DNA of 64,000 nucleotides from Owenia fusiformis (Eukaryota > Annelida > Polychaeta > Sabellida > Oweniidae), in NCBI GenBank assembly GCA_903813345.2, contig CAIIXF020000011.1:26094166-26158165 (forward strand), read 5' to 3'. The stretch's first letter is position 1. Every line of letters starts with the position of its first letter. The notes under the pieces were generated by a model. The model did not search any database. It was not told where the DNA came from and saw only the letters and a list, made by a program, of their open reading frames with translations. Position numbers and translations under genes: made by a program. Shown in pieces: positions 1 through 10,268 of the stretch.

Positions 1-320
1 TTTATATAAGGTTTTAGTGATGATGAACATTTTACCTACATTGTCTGACAAAATCAGTGATCTCAATCATTTCTGTACAGAGGTACATCTGAAAAACCTT
101 AAATTCACTTGCTTTGATACAACTTCTCTTGATACAAAATTTGATGTAGGAAATGTGAAAAAATATTATTTGGTGTACTACTATACATTGCTATACCTTG
201 CATGTAGTGTAGGAGTTGGGCTTGAATTTGAAAACAGAATGTATTTTGAAGTTTAAAAAATTCATTCAAGAAGTCTACAATGATGTATCATAAGTAATAC
301 AATGTTTCATTTTTATGTAG
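1..320. other. intron or flank left of snoRNA host exon A1
   Basis: AT-rich sequence ending in a pyrimidine-rich acceptor (ttttatgtag) just before host exon A1. A 79-codon open frame at 17-256 has no recognisable domain and runs into the intron, so I do not call a gene. Confidence 0.5.
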
Positions 321-726
321 CAATGGAGGAGTGCGATGAAATGGAGGAAGAGCCATACTGGAGTCGGATAATGAGCTCGAAGACTGTCATTTGAAATACC
401 AAACTGATGGTAGGTACTCTACTTTTTAAACAGTAAATAGTCCCAATTACATTAAAGTGTTGTGCAACTTTAATTGTTACTGAAAGATTCTATGATGAGA
501 CGGAATTACCGTTTGAGGTCAACTCTGAAACCAAACGCGGCACTTTCTGAGAATTTAAAAACAGAATTTATTTTGAAATACATATGCATAAATTTAGTAA
601 ATAATTTAAATTAATGTATCAAAAGTAATACTGTGTTACATTTTATAAAGCAATGGAGTATGGTGAAGTAAAGAAGAGCCATTCTGGAGTCTGTAGACTG
701 AAATTTACAAGAAAACCAAACTGATG
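321..726 (+). ncRNA. snoRNA host transcript, left block (exons A1 and A2)
   Basis: Two type-A exons of a snoRNA host gene. A1 (321-409) follows the acceptor ttttatgtag and ends GATG before the donor GTAGGT. A2 (651-726) follows an acceptor ending ataaag and ends with the same GATG|GTAGGT. Both match the type-A exons at 12-15 kb, but lengths differ (89 and 76 nt, against 90-92) by insertions and deletions that are not multiples of three. The exons therefore carry no conserved reading frame, as in SNHG-type host genes whose product is the intronic snoRNA. No type-B exon follows either snoRNA here. That the left and right blocks form one transcript is inference. Confidence 0.6.
486..555 (+). ncRNA. 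box C/D snoRNA, copy 1
   Basis: Box C ATGATGA at 492-498 and box D CTGA at 547-550, with flanks GATTC and GAATT that can form most of a terminal stem. Of the six copies this one diverges most: the C'-like box reads CTCTGAAA instead of CTATGAAA, one base is inserted before it, and the stem has a mismatch. The D' guide GGAATTACCG is intact and complementary to the 18S 530 loop. It lies in the intron between host exons A1 and A2. It may be functional or decaying. Confidence 0.75.
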
Positions 727-846
727 GTAGGTAGTCTGCTTCTTAAACAGTATATAGTCCCTATTACACTATAGTGTTGAACAGTAAAAGTCCTTATTAA
801 TGTTTTACATAATTGTAAAATTTTACATTTATTATTGTCAGTGAAT

Positions 847-916
847 GATTCTGTGATGAGACGGAATTACCGTTTGAGGTAACTATGAAACCAAACGCGG
901 CACTTTCTGAGAATCT
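847..916 (+). ncRNA. box C/D snoRNA, copy 2 (predicted 18S 530-loop 2'-O-methylation guide)
   Basis: Box C GTGATGA (853-859), box D CTGA (907-910) and a perfect terminal stem GATTC/GAATC. The D'-like box is TTGA. The fifth base upstream of it lies in GGAATTACCG, which pairs with CGGUAAUUCC of the universally conserved 18S 530 loop, and this selects the U after CGG. In human numbering that is Um627, the site I recall for SNORD65. The sequence before box D (about AAACGCGGCACTTT) is identical in all copies and would be a second guide; I do not recognise its target. Confidence 0.85.
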
Positions 917-955
917 ATGACAATCTGATGATAAAGTTCATTTGTGGACTAGTTC

Positions 956-2260
956 CCAGTAATGTATGACACTAATGTGTCCCAGTACAATTTCATTGAT
1001 GTTACATTTATCATTAAAAGAAACATATATATTTTAGATGACAAAAAATCCAAAGTTGATCTGGCTGCACACACGAAACAGCTACATCTAAAGTGAGTAT
1101 AATCTTTACATAATATAGCATCACTATTATATCTTCACAGACCCCATATATTGGACATCTAAAAGCCAAACCTTTGATTGACCGCACAGCGGGAATGCAA
1201 AGTTTAGGAAACAATGCCTGAGTGGTATGAAGCAGCTACAATGCATTGAGTCTTGGGCTTAAATTCTTTTCACACATTGCAAATTTTTTCCTATAAAATC
1301 ATCTTTAAGGAACGAAATCACTTAAAGAACACACTTTCAATGACATTTTTTTGGAAGGGTAAAGTTGGAAAGTCATCAAAACCAGTGGGAAAAATCCATT
1401 CATCACCATGACAACTGTTTAGCGACATTGCATGTGTTATTTATATTTCACACACTGTACATTATGTGAATACTCTGTTTGGATTGACTGGAATCGGACA
1501 CACCTTGCCTAGCTATGTGTGAATTGATAATTAAATGTACTTTTTAATGAGGTCTGAGGCATAATGAACCCCCTGCTGAGAGTTAATATAATAAATGTCC
1601 CAACAAAAAATAAATTGATGGTCACCTAGAAAAAGCACCAATGGCAACATGAATGAAATACAAAGTAGATATAACTTAAAGATTCACGAATAAATAAAAA
1701 GAAAATCATATTTTTGAAAAATATTTAAGGTTTAATTTGAAGGGGAAAAACAAGATGGCTGCCATTTTATGTGAGAAGTATCACAAAAAATGTTGCTTTA
1801 CTTGTAATTTTCACATTGAGCACAGTTTTCTGGTTTGGATTTTTTGGATTGACTCTGATTGTTCATCATCAGGTACATGTATAGATGTTGTAAAATTGAA
1901 ACCAAAATCTTGTGCTCAGTGTGAATTTGAATGAAATATTCACAACTCCACCAACACAATTAGGTTGTCAAAATTGGTTGCCCAGTAACTTGAGAGACTA
2001 TAACCCCTTGATTAACCAGATAAACACTAATTCAATCATCAAGATACAATTCAATGTCTTTACAAAGAAAGTAAGCAATGTTTTGGAGGATATTTTTCAA
2101 ACTTTTAGTTTAAATTATTCATTTACTATTTGCACTTGAAATATTTTCAGTTCTGGCATATTGATAATATGCAATGTCTTTGATGCCAATATTCTTCTTT
2201 AATCTTGAAAATTAATTTTTGGCCTCTCAGAGGAAGGATAAGATGTTGAGGTTCAATTTT
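956..2260. other. no gene seen
   Basis: AT-rich sequence following snoRNA copy 2. Short open frames near 1014-1214 (minus) and 1737-2139 (plus) show no domain, no splice context and biased low-complexity composition. If the left and right host blocks are one transcript, this is intron. Confidence 0.4.
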
Positions 2261-2264
2261 ATGT

Positions 2265-2830
2265 GTGATTGGGTTGGTTTTTCAGACATTACAATTTCCA
2301 ATATATTCTAAGTCGATTTCTGGACTGATTCCTGGACTGATTCCTGGACTCATCCTTTACCAAGTACAATGCATGTTATTGCAACAAATCTTCAATTTAG
2401 ACTTGATACAAGTTGAAATAATCTTGATTCATGTCATTAAAAAATCAAAATTTAGCCAAAGTGGTATCATATTTGAAATATACATGCTAAGTTACATCTA
2501 GAAATGTGTTTTTTAAGTGTTAATCAACTTTGACAATTTAATATTCTTTAAAACTTGACTTCAAGGTCAGGCATAAAACCCCATGTTATAAAATCACAAA
2601 AGTGAAATATCTTTTCTTATCTTTGACAGATAATATTTTATTTTACTGGAAATTTTTTAATTTGTATAACCATACTATACATACAGTTAATATGAAAATT
2701 GAATCACTGAAACTGATGAATATTCAAATTTAAGGGAACTTTCCAATACTTTGCCATGTTATCTACCCCGAATTAGCCACCTGGTGGTGTAACCGGTAAC
2801 TGCCTACCCACATCTGGGTAATTGGAAACG
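2265..2830. repeat. dispersed repeat, copy 1 (partner at 61.5-62.0 kb)
   Basis: Colinear with 61480-62020 at visibly high but imperfect identity. Shared landmarks are the GTGAAATATCTTTTCTT block, the run TTTAATTTGTATAAC, and a final ACATCTGnGTAATT where similarity stops. The 5' limit is unclear; the left part also holds a 14-bp triplication (TTCCTGGACTGA type, about 2322-2350). Open frames in it are not conserved between copies. Probably an old transposon-derived repeat of unknown class. Confidence 0.65.
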
Positions 2831-2865
2831 GCTTACCACATCAATCATTCAAATTGTCTCTATAA

Positions 2866-3645
2866 CCCCCCTATCACACCAAACTAGTTCTTACCCGTTC
2901 TTGCCAGTCCTACGAAAACGTCATTAAACGGGCTCAATCTGGCTGTGGTCGGGAAATATGTCTAAAATAATTAGCTACTTCGTTCATAAACAGTCTTCAA
3001 TACATCAATCTCATTCGTAGTTCGTTCAGGTCGCACCAAGTCGGTGTACAACATCGTATAACGCGTCCCTTAGTCTAGAAGGTCATCATGACCTGATTAC
3101 AGAACGGTATGGTCGCCATCGAATTTTGAATCGATTCAAAATTCTAAATCACATTCCCCGTCCGGGAAAGTCCATGAAGTTCGTAAACAGACCGTAGAAC
3201 GTTGTAGCTACGTTCATTCATTACGTTTTGAAGAACGCAGTGGCAACTTGCTTGGTGTGATAGCTATACTTTTGCTAACTCGTTGATAAATACGTTCTTA
3301 ATCAGTTTTAACCCGTTTGCAATTAGTTCTACCTCGTTCTCAATACGTCCTCAGACAGTTCAACTCGTTGTAAAAACGTCCCTAGTAGGATTGAAGTACG
3401 ACAGTTCCGTTCGTAGTACGTCCAGCTCGTCATTAGTAGGTTGTCACTCGTTCTAATTGTAGAACGTGACGACCAAGGGAATATTTTGAGCATGTTCTAA
3501 GTTCTAGAGGACCTACCCGTTCGAGTACGATCGATGAAGTTTGTAAATAGACCCCAAGCGGTTCTAATTACGTCCAGTCCGTTCGTACACATTTGAAGCC
3601 CGTTTTCGAGAACGTGGTGAGAACTAGTTTGGTGTGATAGTAGGG
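2866..3645. mobile_element. non-autonomous inverted-repeat element, copy 1 (780 bp)
   Basis: Terminal inverted repeats read CTATCACACCAAACTAGTTC at the left and its complement at the right, inside C-rich/G-rich ends (CCCCCC and TAGGG). TAA flanks both ends (2863-2865 and 3646-3648), like the 3-bp TWA target duplication of PIF/Harbinger elements. There is no transposase frame. The interior is packed with irregularly spaced CGTTC and ACGTCC words. A second copy sits at 53066-53862. Superfamily assignment is tentative. Confidence 0.7.
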
Positions 3646-3648
3646 TAA

Positions 3649-4586
3649 TACAATACATGTGGACTTGTTAATAAGGTACTTGCAAATATGTACACTAAAC
3701 AATACAATTAGACAAACAGTATCTTATGCATTTCTAGGGGTTAGGTATAGTAGAGTGTATATTATATAAGAGAACGTGCATGTAAATGTGAAATCACACA
3801 ATGTCCTATATTGAAGTCATATATCAATTAAATACCCAAAATAATAATATTACTTTTTCCATGATTTGAAATTCATAATATGTTGCACATTATTGTGTTT
3901 TTATCATTCAGTATTAGTTTTCAAAAAGAATTATTCTACAATGTAATAGATGTTTATCATCAAGTATAAGTATTATGAGGGTTGATGATAATCATATTGT
4001 TCGTAATTTTGAGATTGAATGTTAAATATCAAAAGACAATGAACACCATCTAATTGTAAAGATAATGTTCATTAATTTGATAATGAATGTTCTGTATTTA
4101 AAGACAGTGTAACATCTAATTCTAAAGATAATGTTCATTATTTTGAGTACAATAAATACAATGTCTATTATCTAAAGACAATAAGTACTGATTATAATCT
4201 TCATTATCTCATGTATTGTGTAATGCTCATTATTTGTACACGTTTATTGTGTGAAGACAATGTTTATATGAGGGAAGCATTCAATAGCTCAAATAATTTT
4301 TTCATTATATGTAGACAATGTTTATTATTACTGAAAAGAATTGGTTATTTTCCGTATTGATATAAAATTCAGCGTGATTACAAATATTGTTATATTACCA
4401 TGGTTATATTTACCATGATTGTTCAGTAAATAGAACTGGTAAAAGATATGTTTTTGTGTACCTGTTGAACGAATCTCTTACTCTTCACTTGTGTTTTCTG
4501 TGCCTTTATTGATGTTCATAAGATTAGTATTACTAATTATTTCCATTTTGACATCAAAACAAGTAATTGTGTGATTATTATTATTA
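3649..4586. other. AT-rich spacer with degenerate about 64-bp repeats
   Basis: Very AT-rich 3' flank of the minus-strand gene that follows. Between about 4020 and 4270 a degenerate unit recurs (CATCTAATT..AAAGATAATG, at 4048 and 4112). No coding signal seen. Confidence 0.5.
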
Positions 4587-4592
4587 TTTATT
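4587..4592 (-). terminator. candidate polyadenylation signal of the lengsin-like gene
   Basis: AATAAA on the minus strand about 120 nt beyond the stop codon of the glutamine synthetase-like gene, in an AT-rich context. Position and sequence fit, but other AATAAA-like sites lie nearby. Confidence 0.35.
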
Positions 4593-4712
4593 TGGATTTC
4601 TTAGTTAAATATACATGTGAAAATATTGAAAAAAAAACAAAACAATACATGTGGAATTGATAAACATATTGTTGAAATGTTCATATCTCCCTGTCATCGA
4701 TATCCTCCCAGC

Positions 4713-6059
4713 TTAGATAAACTTGAGATACATTTTTCTCTCAGCCTCCAAAGCTTCTGGTGTCGGGTCTAATTCTTTGAAAACAGCTACCTCCATTTCA
4801 GTCTTGGCAATTGTATACCACTCTACAAACTCCTCCCCGAGGGCGCTGCACATGACTTTGTCCTCTTTGAGAGCTTTGAGGGATTCTTCTAGAGTCCTGG
4901 GAAAGCTTGCAGCATTGGGGTCATTTTCTATTGGCAGTTGCATTTTGTTAATAATGCCATCTATACCAGCCGCTATTGTACTAGCCATGACCAAATATGG
5001 ATTTGCAGCTGCTGAGGGTAGTCTGTTTTCCAAGTATAAACCAGGTTCTCCCTGCTTCTTGACCCGGGTGAAAACTAGGCGGCTGCCGATGCTCCATATG
5101 ATCTTGTCTGGGCACCATGGTTGACCAATTCGTCTGGAACAATTCACGGTTGGGCATTGTAGGGCACAGAGAGCAGGAGCATGCTTTAATAACCCAGCGA
5201 TCCAGTATGATCCAAGCTCAGATAAGCCATTAGGTTTAGTTGCATCGTATAGCTTGTTGGCCCCTGATTCAATGTCCCAAAGGGAATGGTTGAAGTGGAA
5301 GCCATTGAATGCATGGAGGTTAGGATGTAGGGGATAGCTCTTGTATGGCGTTGTCATGAATGTGGCTGTGAGGTTTTTACTGGCACATATCTCTCTGATG
5401 GCTTGTTTCATTACAAAAATGTTATCCGCTTGTTTCAAACCAAATATTGGCTTCATTGCAATCTCCATCTGACCCGGGGCTTGCTCTGGATGGAAATTTT
5501 CTGTTTCTATTCCAACTTCTTTGAGATTTGTAATGATATCAAATGTGAGCTCTTCAAACTGTGCCATGGTAGATTGGACAAATATATCCTGACCGGGGAA
5601 CACTGGTTCAAGGGTGTCCTTCTCAAGAATCTGGAATTCAACCTCTGTGGCAGATAGTATTTTCATTCCCATTTTCTCCAAGCGTTCAATTTGCTGCCTT
5701 GCGATTGCTCTCGGTACAGGGGTTGGAGAATTATCATGCTGCCAGTTTTGCTCGCAGAGTACCTCTCCCACTTGGTACTTCCCATTTGCAGCCCATGGTA
5801 GCTTATGGAATGTCCCTGGTTGAGGAATCATTGGACCATCAGGGAATCCAAGCTCAGTAATTTTTGGAATGTTGGGGACCTCTGAACTTGGACCTAATCC
5901 TACCGAAACAATAACCATGTTTAATCCATCCTGACAGAATCTTTCAAAGTTCTTGATGTGTGTGAGTTTACCACGTGGTATTCCATTGAAATCGGCAAGA
6001 GTGAACCTTACAAAGTCGCAGCCTTCAGCATCTTTCACAAATTGTTTGATGTTTTCCAT
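4713..6059 (-). CDS. lengsin-like protein, glutamine synthetase class I fold
   Basis: One exon of 448 codons with class I glutamine synthetase hallmarks. These are an N-terminal beta-grasp part (FTLADFNGIPRGK, residues 19-31), TEVEF (138-142) with the metal-binding pair E139/E141, HPEQAPGQMEI (190-200), NGFHFNH (252-258), PTVNCSRR (303-310), ENRLP (344-348) and ANPYL (352-356). In canonical enzymes the corresponding motifs are close to GSGMHxH and PTxNSYKR, so the ATP/glutamate pocket is partly changed. Vertebrate lengsin is of this type and is regarded as catalytically inactive; activity here cannot be judged. I chose the ATG at 6059: the ATG 27 bases upstream reads ATGTTTCAG and looks like a splice acceptor, so a 5' non-coding exon probably lies upstream. 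It is antisense to the snoRNA host and between its two exon blocks. Confidence 0.88.
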   Translation of the reverse strand: MENIKQFVKDAEGCDFVRFTLADFNGIPRGKLTHIKNFERFCQDGLNMVIVSVGLGPSSEVPNIPKITELGFPDGPMIPQPGTFHKLPWAANGKYQVGEVLCEQNWQHDNSPTPVPRAIARQQIERLEKMGMKILSATEVEFQILEKDTLEPVFPGQDIFVQSTMAQFEELTFDIITNLKEVGIETENFHPEQAPGQMEIAMKPIFGLKQADNIFVMKQAIREICASKNLTATFMTTPYKSYPLHPNLHAFNGFHFNHSLWDIESGANKLYDATKPNGLSELGSYWIAGLLKHAPALCALQCPTVNCSRRIGQPWCPDKIIWSIGSRLVFTRVKKQGEPGLYLENRLPSAAANPYLVMASTIAAGIDGIINKMQLPIENDPNAASFPRTLEESLKALKEDKVMCSALGEEFVEWYTIAKTEMEVAVFKELDPTPEALEAERKMYLKFI

Positions 6060-6086
6060 AATGGCTGTTACAACAATCTGAAACAT

Positions 6087-7120
6087 TACAAGGAATGATT
6101 CAAAAATGTGTTGAAGTGGGAATTAGAATGTGCATAACATTCACTGATCACGAGCAGTCAAAGATGGTTGTAACACCATGATGAATACTACTTTCATTGA
6201 ATGTGTATATCAGTCTAATCTGTTAACTACTGAAAATTACATAGCTATTAAAACAACAAACAACAAATAACAAATAAGCTAAGCTTTTTTCCAGTAGCTA
6301 ATATTTAGTCCTACGACTCACATACAAGTCTGAAAGAATACTCAAATGTTGAATATCGATAAGACATTTCAATAACAAGCTTGACAAAATGCAAATGATA
6401 TGTTAATTTTTATGTAGGGACTGTTTCAGCTGCTTTGATATGATTGGTGTGTTTGCTATGTGGCCACCTGTATTTTACAGAGTGGTGACATTTCCCATCA
6501 TGTTAATGCCTTGTATTATATATGTCATGATATAGGGAGAAAATCAATAAACTGAAGGCCTGTGTTGCACTTGCTAACTGTATATTGAATGCTCTTACTA
6601 TGCTAGAATATTTTCTGTCCCTATATCTTGACACTGTTACTTTGTATGGTAGAACTCTCCTTACTTTTTATCCCAAATATTTTCACTGTTATGATCACAT
6701 GTTTTCCAGTTATTCTGGGCATTATATGTCTGCAAATTAGAGTATTCTATCCAAAGATGGTGCTGTAGTATACCATTGAAGTCCCCAAACAGGTTTTAAA
6801 TGTAACTACTTTCTTCATACCATGAAGTGAACAAAGCGAGTAAGGATAGTACACTCTATGTGTGTTGATATGGTTTTGTTGAATGTAGCTACTAGCTATA
6901 TTAGACTTTATGGTTGTCTGATAACTACTGTGTACGTCTATTAATCAGGTCATGGTAAACAATATGCAGGTATCCTGAGTAAATTGATAGGCTTCAAACA
7001 ATATTAAAGTGGATAGTGGGAAAGCATTATGCTTAGACAGGAAATAAAACAATATACTTCTAGAACACAAACACATGTTGTAATAAACTACATGTATACT
7101 GTAAAATAAGAGATCATTTA
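6087..7120. other. no gene seen; probable 5' flank or intron of the lengsin-like gene
   Basis: AT-rich sequence with no sizeable open frame. A first exon for the lengsin-like gene should be somewhere here on the minus strand, but I cannot place it. The foldback element begins just to the right. Confidence 0.4.
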
Positions 7121-7124
7121 TTAT

Positions 7125-7700
7125 TAGTGCAGTCAGAATGAGGGTTTAGGCGTGCGTTCAGAGGGATTTTATGGGACATAATTTTTTTTCATGTTGCTAG
7201 TATGATTTTACTTATTTGTATGGATTATTAGATCTTAGTTTTTCAGCTTTTAGATTTTGTGACCATTTTACCCCCCATGGGCTATAATTTGGACCCCTAC
7301 TATAAAATTGGGCTGGAACTCCAAAAATACTCAGTGGAATGTATCCAAATTACTCTGATATATTGGTATGGGCTTACTGAATATATGATAAAAATTTCAT
7401 GTCACATGGTTAAGCGGTTGCCATGGAAACAGATAAAACATACCCTTCAGGTGTTGATTTTCAGGCTATTTTTCAGAAATGATAGAGTCATTTCATGCAT
7501 ATTTTTTGTCACCAGTGTGTTAGGAAGGGTTAAAGTATGAATAGAAAACTTCTATAATATATTAGCAACAAGATTCATCCACAGGATTTCAGATTTTGGC
7601 CTTATATGGGTCCACGATTTATACAGGGGTCTATTTTACAGACTCGAACCCCCACATTAGATGGATGCTATAACTTTTGAAATAATGGAGTATCTGTTCA
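7125..7700 (+). repeat. left inverted arm of the foldback element
   Basis: Continuous arm of about 575 bp. Its outer about 315 bp pairs with 10269-10584 and its inner about 260 bp with 8655-8935, both in inverse orientation. Contains an RFX X-box-like palindrome at 7417-7430. Confidence 0.8.
7417..7430. promoter_or_regulatory. RFX X-box-like palindrome in the left arm
   Basis: GTTGCCATGGAAAC fits the X-box pattern RYYNYY-N2-RRNRAC. The mirror arm has ATTTCCATGGCAAC at 10279-10292. Related palindromes occur inside the element at 8249-8262, 8401-8414 (GTTACCATGGTAAC, perfect) and 8560-8573. Sequence match only; no evidence of use. Confidence 0.35.
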
Positions 7701-8384
7701 CCTGCAAAAGTACAGCTGAATTACAAAAAAATAACTGCCACTAATAGATTACGAGCTGAGATGAGCTGTTTCACATGAGATACTAGTATTCTCAAAAACA
7801 GAACAGTGCTGCCCTCACTTATGAAGGTGTTGACATTTCAACTCTCACATTTGAAGAGGGTGGATTATATGGAAATATTCCCACCAGCCTAAACCCAGCT
7901 CTACCAAGCTAAACACTGCATGAATGAATTATGAATTCCCGAGGAATCCTTAACACCCCAATGGTCAAAAGAATCCTTCCTTGTTGAAATTGTTGATATT
8001 TTAAATAAAGAGTCCATTGTTGAAGATGAAAACTATGATGATGAGTAAAAACAAGTTAGGAGTAGAATATGTGTGAGAACTAGTAGAATGGTATGAGGCA
8101 ATACTGTCAGACATACATGTAAAAATGCTGAAATTAAGAGTAAAATGATAATTTTGAGCAATTTTACGTTCTATGTTGTGTCTTGACTATTCTCAAATGA
8201 AGGTAGATCTGAAATCAAAAAATGAAGTTTCCATGACAATGAAACATGGTTATCATGGCAACCAAGTAAATTGTAACCTCCAAAGTCTGACACAATACGC
8301 AAGTCTAATTATCTTTTAAGTTCTGAATAGCTGATATCTGTATCTGCTTTAATTCAAAGCATTTATCAATTGTGGAGATCTGAA

Positions 8385-8710
8385 TTTCAACAAAACCCTA
8401 GTTACCATGGTAACCAATCAAATTTCAGCTATCAAAGTCTGATTTAATACTTAAAATCAATGATTGTCTAAGATTTGAAAAAATGAGACATGTATCACCC
8501 ATATTTCAAAAGTTATAGCATCCATCCAATGAGGGGGTCAGAATTTCCCTAAAACCCTGGTTACCATGGCAACCAATCATATACCAGCTCCCAAAATATA
8601 CCAGCTCCCAAAATATGATACAATAGATAAGACCATCCATTTACGAAGATCTGAAAAAATGAGACCTGTATCTCCCTTATTTCAAAAGTTATAGCATCCA
8701 TCCAATGTGG
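8385..8710 (+). repeat. internal partial tandem duplication of the foldback element
   Basis: Two adjacent diverged units of about 170 bp share the order AAAACCC, X-box palindrome, CAGCTnnCAAA, GAAAAAATGAGACnTGTATC, TTCAAAAGTTATAGC and CATCCATCCAATG. The last part also belongs to the inverted piece beginning near 8655. Confidence 0.6.
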
Positions 8711-8935
8711 GGTTCGAATCTGTGAAATAGGCCCCTGTATAAATCATGGACCCATATAAGGCCAAAATCTGAGATTCTGTGGATTAATCTTTACATAAGA
8801 TTGTTGCTAACATATTACAGACGTTTTCTATTCACACTTCAACCCTTCCTAACACTATGGTGACAAAATATGCACAAAATGACTCTATCATTCCTGAAAA
8901 ATAGGCCTGAAAATTGACACCAATGATTGCATACA
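8655..8935 (-). repeat. inner piece of the right inverted arm
   Basis: Inverse copy of about 7440-7700, with landmarks CCATATAAGGCCAAAATCTGA, AACCCTTCCTAACAC and GACTCTATCATT. It is separated from the outer right piece by the 162-bp repeat region. Confidence 0.75.
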
Positions 8936-9344
8936 GATATGGATGAAATTTTTTTAACTCGAGACCTACTTCCTGTCGGCCATTTTGAAGTCAAATGCTA
9001 AAATCCTTGTCCGCAAACTTAAAGAAAAACGGCTTCACAGTTGCTTTTCAAACTTTAACATCTTGTTCAGCTCACTTCATTCTACATCTGATTAGGTTTT
9101 TGACCTGTTAGCTCAGTCATGGCAGCCATTTTTAATGTCTTAAGAAAAGTTAGCGTGCGATAATACTTTGTATTACATATTGAATGGTGTTTTTGAGTTT
9201 TCATACTTTAACTATTTTGTAGCTTTATAAATAATTTCAGGTGTACTTTGTTGTAAAATCCTATGTTATTATTAATGGTAGTTATATGTGATAATTTTGT
9301 AAAAAGAAATCAGCAAAAACTCATAATCACTTTTTTATTGTCAG

Positions 9345-10235
9345 CCATTTTGCATTTTTTCGTCCTAAAATCTTGTTTGTAAAGTCTTGTCTACACATTT
9401 TCAGGTGAACCGTTTGGTAGATCAATTTTAAATTTTCAGGGATGATTCTTAGTACAAAAATCTAGATCTGATTAGTTTTTTGGCATTCTGGGTAAATGTC
9501 AAGGCGGCCATTTTGGATTTTCCATCCTAAAATCTTGTCTGTAAAGTCTTGTCTATGCATTTCCAGGTGAACAGTTTGGTAGATCAATTTCAAATTTTCA
9601 GGGATGATTTTTAGTATGAAAATCTAGATCTGATTAGTTTTTTGGCATTCTGGGTAAATGTCAAGGCAGCCATTTTGGATTTTCCGTCCTAAAATCTTGT
9701 CAGTAAAGTCTTGTCTACGCGTTTTCAGGTGAACCGTTTAGTAGATCAATTTCAAATTTTCAGGGATGATTCTTAGTATGAAAATTTAGATCTGATTAGT
9801 TTTTTGGCATTTTGGGTAAATGTCAAGGCAGCCATTTTGGATTTTCCGTTCTAAAATCTTGTCAGTAAAGTCTTGTCTATGCGTTTTCAGGTGAACCGTT
9901 TGGTAGATCAATTTCAAATTTTCAGGGATGATTCTTAGTATGAAAATCTAGAACTGATTAGTTTTTTGACATTCTGGGTAAATGTCAAGGCATCCATTTT
10001 GGATTTTCCATCCTTAAATCTTGTCTGTAAAGTCTTGTTTACCCGTTTTCTGGTTAACTGTGTGACGGATCAATTTCAAATTTTCTGGGGTGGTTCTTAG
10101 TATGAAAATCTAGAACTGACTAATTTTATGGCATTCTGGTTAAAATTTTAGGTGGCCATTTGGATTTCCTGTCCTCAAATTGTGTCGGTAAAGTCTTAAA
10201 TACTCATTTTCAAGATAACCATTTGACGGGATCAC
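9345..10235 (+). repeat. 162-bp tandem array inside the foldback element
   Basis: The landmark CGTCCTAAAATCTTGT (with variants) starts near 9361, 9523, 9685, 9847 and 10009, exactly 162 bp apart, with a decayed sixth start near 10170. Each unit carries TTTTCAGGTGAACCGTTTGGT, AGATCAATTTCAAATTTTC, AGATCTGATTAGTTTTTTGG and AAGGCAGCCATTTTGGATTT. Units 2 to 4 are the most alike, consistent with expansion from the centre. Confidence 0.85.
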
Positions 10236-10268
10236 CCATTGGTGGGGACATTTTGTACACATTTGTGT

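Noticed and set aside
2765-2850. tRNA-like A-box words (TGGTGTAACCGGTAA) suggesting a SINE head
   Set aside because: No convincing B box at the right distance, and the partner copy at 61.97 kb lacks part of the motif.
9345-10235. Regular repeats considered as a CRISPR array
   Set aside because: The 162-bp units are tandem without unique spacers, inside a transposable element of an animal genome.
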